Positions 61,632 to 64,000 of a DNA stretch of 64,000 nt are shown one piece after another. The notes under the pieces are model-generated. The model was not told the DNA's origin, searched no databases, and worked only from the letters and a program-made list of their open reading frames with translations. Source of the stretch: Betaproteobacteria bacterium GR16-43 (GTDB taxonomy: Bacteria > Pseudomonadota > Gammaproteobacteria > Burkholderiales > Usitatibacteraceae); NCBI GenBank assembly GCA_001953215.1, contig CP019169.1, positions 2,170,001 through 2,234,000 of the forward strand, given 5' to 3'. Positions within the stretch are counted from its first letter, which is position 1; every line of letters begins with the position of its first letter. A program made the translations under genes and the position numbers.

Positions 61632-62651
61632 ATGACCATCCGAAGCCTGGCCGTTACCGCCACCCTCATCATGCTGCTGGGCGGCTGTGCGTCGCAGCCC
61701 GCCATGCAAGGCGATCTCGTGATCGCGAAGCAGGGCAGCTTCTTCATCGGCGGACGCGAAGTGCGCTCCGACAGGATGTCGATGGTGCCCACCGTCACCG
61801 CGGCCGGCACCATCGTCGTCGACCAGATGTACGTGCGCTATCAAGTGCCGCCCTCGGCGAAGCGCGTCCCGATCGTGATGGTCCACGGTTGCTGCCTCAC
61901 GGGAAAAACCTGGGAGACCACGCCCGACGGCCGCATGGGCTGGGACGAGTTCTTCGTGCGCAAAGGCTATGGCACGTACGTGATCGACCAAGCGTGGCGC
62001 GGGCGTTCCGCGTGGAGCCCGGCCGCGATCAACCAGGTGAAGGCCGGCGCGGCTGCGATCGAAACGCTGCCGACCCTCTATGCGGCGGGCCAGGAGCCGG
62101 CGTGGGTCATCTTCCGTTTCGGTCCCGAGCACGGGAAGACTTTTCCGGGAGTGAAGTTCCCGGTCGAGGCTCAGGCCGAGTTCTGGAAGCAAATGGTGCC
62201 GGACTGGTTCAACGCGCTGCCGGTGCCGAACCCCACGGTGCCTTCGCTGGGCGAGCTCGCGCGCAAGCTCGGCGGCGCGGTGCTCATGAGCCATTCGCAA
62301 TCGGGCATCTATCCGTTCCAGGCCGCCGCGCTCGACACGAATGGCATCGCCGCCATCGTCTCGATCGAGCCCAGCGCGTGTCCCGCGGCCACGAGCGACC
62401 TCACGCCCTACACGAAGATGCCGATCCTGGTCCTGTACGGCGACTACATGGACCTCTCGCCCCGCTGGTCGCCGCGCCTGAAGCTGTGCCGCGAGTTCGT
62501 CGCCGCGGCCAATCAGCGCGGTGGGAAGGTGCAGATTGTCGTATTGCCGGAGATCGGCATTACCGGCAACTCGCACATGCTCATGCAGGACACGAACAGC
62601 CTCGAGATCGCCGAATGGCTTTCGAAGTGGCTGGAGACGGCGTTGCGCTAG
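61632..62651 (+). CDS. Alpha/beta-hydrolase lipoprotein (esterase-like)
   Basis: A 339-residue predicted lipoprotein (lipobox LLGGC) with an alpha/beta-hydrolase fold. The oxyanion loop VMVHGCCLTGKTW and the nucleophile elbow LMSHSQSGIYP, with serine 222, are visible. A late GNSHMLMQD supplies the likely catalytic histidine. GAGGAG is five bases before the ATG at 61632, so a GTG two codons earlier is not used. It resembles bacterial periplasmic esterases of the Alcaligenes 713 type. Substrate unknown. It is 19 bases after the VOC gene. Confidence 0.8.
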   Translation: MTIRSLAVTATLIMLLGGCASQPAMQGDLVIAKQGSFFIGGREVRSDRMSMVPTVTAAGTIVVDQMYVRYQVPPSAKRVPIVMVHGCCLTGKTWETTPDGRMGWDEFFVRKGYGTYVIDQAWRGRSAWSPAAINQVKAGAAAIETLPTLYAAGQEPAWVIFRFGPEHGKTFPGVKFPVEAQAEFWKQMVPDWFNALPVPNPTVPSLGELARKLGGAVLMSHSQSGIYPFQAAALDTNGIAAIVSIEPSACPAATSDLTPYTKMPILVLYGDYMDLSPRWSPRLKLCREFVAAANQRGGKVQIVVLPEIGITGNSHMLMQDTNSLEIAEWLSKWLETALR

Positions 62652-63850
62652 GCGGTCGAGCTCCTTGCGGGCTTGGGAAATGCGAAGGCAATCGCCACCG
62701 CGCCGAACCCCACCAGCGCCGATCCCAGGAACATCCACGTGTAGCTGTTGTAGTGGTCGTAGACCCATCCGCCCACCAGCGGGCCCGCGGCCATGCCGAT
62801 GCAGGAGAGCATCATCGCGGCGCCGAGCACGGAGCCGATGACCTCTTGCCGGAAGTAGTCGCGCGCGAGCACCGAGTACAGCGGCATCACGCCGCCATAC
62901 GCCGCGCCGAACACGATCGCGAGCGAATAGAACTCCTTCAAGTCCCGCACATACACATAGGTGGCGATCGCGGCGGCCTGCACCAGCAAGCCGAAGATGA
63001 GCACGCGCTTCGTGCCGAGCTTGTCCGCCGCAATGCCGAACAGCAGGCGCCCGCCCAGTCCGGCGAAGCCTTCGACGCTGTAGATGCTCACCGCCGCCAT
63101 GGGGCCGATGCCGCACACCATGGCATAGCTCACCATGTGGAAGATCGGTCCCGCGTGCGCCGAGCAGCACGCGACGAAGGTGAGGGCGAGCACGATGAAT
63201 TGCGGCGAGCGGAGGGCCTTCCACATCTCATCGGATTGCCCCGCGGGTTTGGTGGGTGCGTTTTCCGCGGCGATTTCGGGTTCTGCCTTCGGCGGCGGGC
63301 GAACGAGCAGCGTGGTCGGCAGCGTGAGGATCCACGCCCCGATCCCGATCATCATCATCGCGGGCCGCCAGCCGTATTCGGAGACCAGCCACTGCGCCAT
63401 GGGCGAAACCGTCATCGGCGCGGCGCCCATCCCCGCGGAGACGAGCGAGACGGCCAGTGCGCGCTGCGTCGTGAACCAGCCCATCACCGTCGCGATCATC
63501 GGTGCGGCGAAGGCGCTGGCGGAGAGGCCGACCAGCACGCCATACGTCACCTGGAACGCCGCGAGGCTCGTCGCTCGGCTCGCGAGCACGAGGGCCAGGC
63601 CCAGCAGCACGGAGCCGGCCATCACCACGATGCGCGCGCCGAACCGGTCGCTGGCCCACCCCCACCCGAAGGCGCCCAGGCCCATGACGATGAAGTTCAC
63701 GCTCATGGCGCTCGAGATGGCGGCGCGGGACCAGCCCGTGTCGCGCGAGATCGGCTCGAGGAAGATCGCCAGCGAAAACATGGCGCCCATCGCGACGCAG
63801 CCCATCAGGCCGCCCGCGGCGACGATCACCCACCCATAGTTACGGTTCAT
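62648..63850 (-). CDS. MFS transporter, oxalate/formate-like
   Basis: The 400-residue transporter has 12 hydrophobic segments in two halves. MFS signatures are GWGWASDRFGARIVVMAGS after helix 2 and GRLLFGIAADKLGTKRVLI in the second half. The family is likely a small-carboxylate or monocarboxylate transporter (OFA/MCT-like, from the MNRNYGWVIV opening). The ATG at 63850 is used. It is convergent with the esterase gene, overlapping by four bases. Substrate is not readable. Confidence 0.82.
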   Translation of the reverse strand: MNRNYGWVIVAAGGLMGCVAMGAMFSLAIFLEPISRDTGWSRAAISSAMSVNFIVMGLGAFGWGWASDRFGARIVVMAGSVLLGLALVLASRATSLAAFQVTYGVLVGLSASAFAAPMIATVMGWFTTQRALAVSLVSAGMGAAPMTVSPMAQWLVSEYGWRPAMMMIGIGAWILTLPTTLLVRPPPKAEPEIAAENAPTKPAGQSDEMWKALRSPQFIVLALTFVACCSAHAGPIFHMVSYAMVCGIGPMAAVSIYSVEGFAGLGGRLLFGIAADKLGTKRVLIFGLLVQAAAIATYVYVRDLKEFYSLAIVFGAAYGGVMPLYSVLARDYFRQEVIGSVLGAAMMLSCIGMAAGPLVGGWVYDHYNSYTWMFLGSALVGFGAVAIAFAFPKPARSSTA

Positions 63851-64000
63851 TGCAGTCCTCGAGGCATCGAAAGGGGATTCCACTCCCTGGTCGAACGGGA
63901 AGCGCCGAATTCGACATGATAGGGCCCATGAAGTTGAAAGGATCGAGACCGCCGCGACGACCAACGGTCGACGATCTGCGATAGGGTTACAAGATGAAAA
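63851..64000. other. End of window: spacer and a possible gene start
   Basis: The stretch lies upstream of the MFS gene. An 18-codon frame (MKLKGSRPPRRPTVDDLR, 63928-63984) and an ATG at 63994 (MK...) are present, the latter cut by the window edge. Neither can be judged from what is here. Confidence 0.3.

Noticed and set aside
63928-63984. 18-codon frame near the window end as a leader peptide
   Set aside because: No ribosome site or attenuator can be judged because the following gene is cut off by the window edge.

Overview
The window is a G+C-rich, gene-dense bacterial chromosome segment from a betaproteobacterium. The strongest pointers are the conserved blocks rplU-rpmA-(rhtB)-obgE-proB, ispB followed by tRNA-Pro(CGG), and a PP0621-type gene followed by pilS-pilR, together with a two-ATP-cone class Ia NrdA. 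The genus cannot be read from sequence alone; a Nitrosomonadales-like or Usitatibacter-like lineage is a guess. Genes are mostly packed in short operons with ATGA or GTGA stop/start overlaps, and GTG or TTG starts are common.

Layout. 1-5.4 kb: the 3' part of secF, dedA, a DUF2721 gene, a DUF2069-wrbA pair, yihY and a PilZ-like protein. 5.5-10.2 kb: a thioredoxin-like gene, a 93-bp palindrome, a lytic transglycosylase-GNAT-proS operon, rppH and a Yip1 gene. 10.2-18.9 kb: a glycosyltransferase, a secreted beta-helix/ASH protein, proB-obgE-rhtB-rpmA-rplU, ispB and tRNA-Pro. 18.8-24.2 kb: a complete dedicated sortase system (sortase, VIT/VWA target with an LPQTD sorting signal, response regulator, histidine kinase). 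24.2-29.9 kb: PP0621-pilS-pilR, an ankyrin protein, a tautomerase and ampD. 29.8-39.1 kb: a SulP transporter, an RRM protein, an RND efflux operon, a lipoprotein and a FUSC protein. 39.1-44.2 kb: an Orn/Lys/Arg-type decarboxylase, an AspT-like antiporter and a SYLF protein. 44.2-50.0 kb: nrdA and nrdB with three small nuclease-like genes between them, preceded by a regulatory region with NrdR-box-like and DnaA-box sites. 50.0-52.6 kb: an A+T-richer island (HipA-type kinase, DUF3037-like protein, membrane/coiled-coil protein). 52.9-60.0 kb: a GH43 glycosidase divergent from a four-gene putative redox operon (VioB-type ferritin-like protein, FAD-dehydrogenase small-subunit-like protein, GMC oxidoreductase with a C-x5-C-x3-C motif, monoheme cytochrome). 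60.0-64.0 kb: an SH3 protein and winged-helix pair, a VOC protein, a lipoprotein esterase and an MFS transporter.

The parts I find most worth attention are: the trio of GIY-YIG-like and HNH-like genes between nrdA and nrdB; a REP-type palindrome read in frame inside nrdB, with a near-identical copy between secF and dedA; the kinase/DUF3037/membrane-protein island; and the ferritin-like/GMC/cytochrome operon. No CRISPR array, rRNA, integrase or intact insertion sequence was seen.
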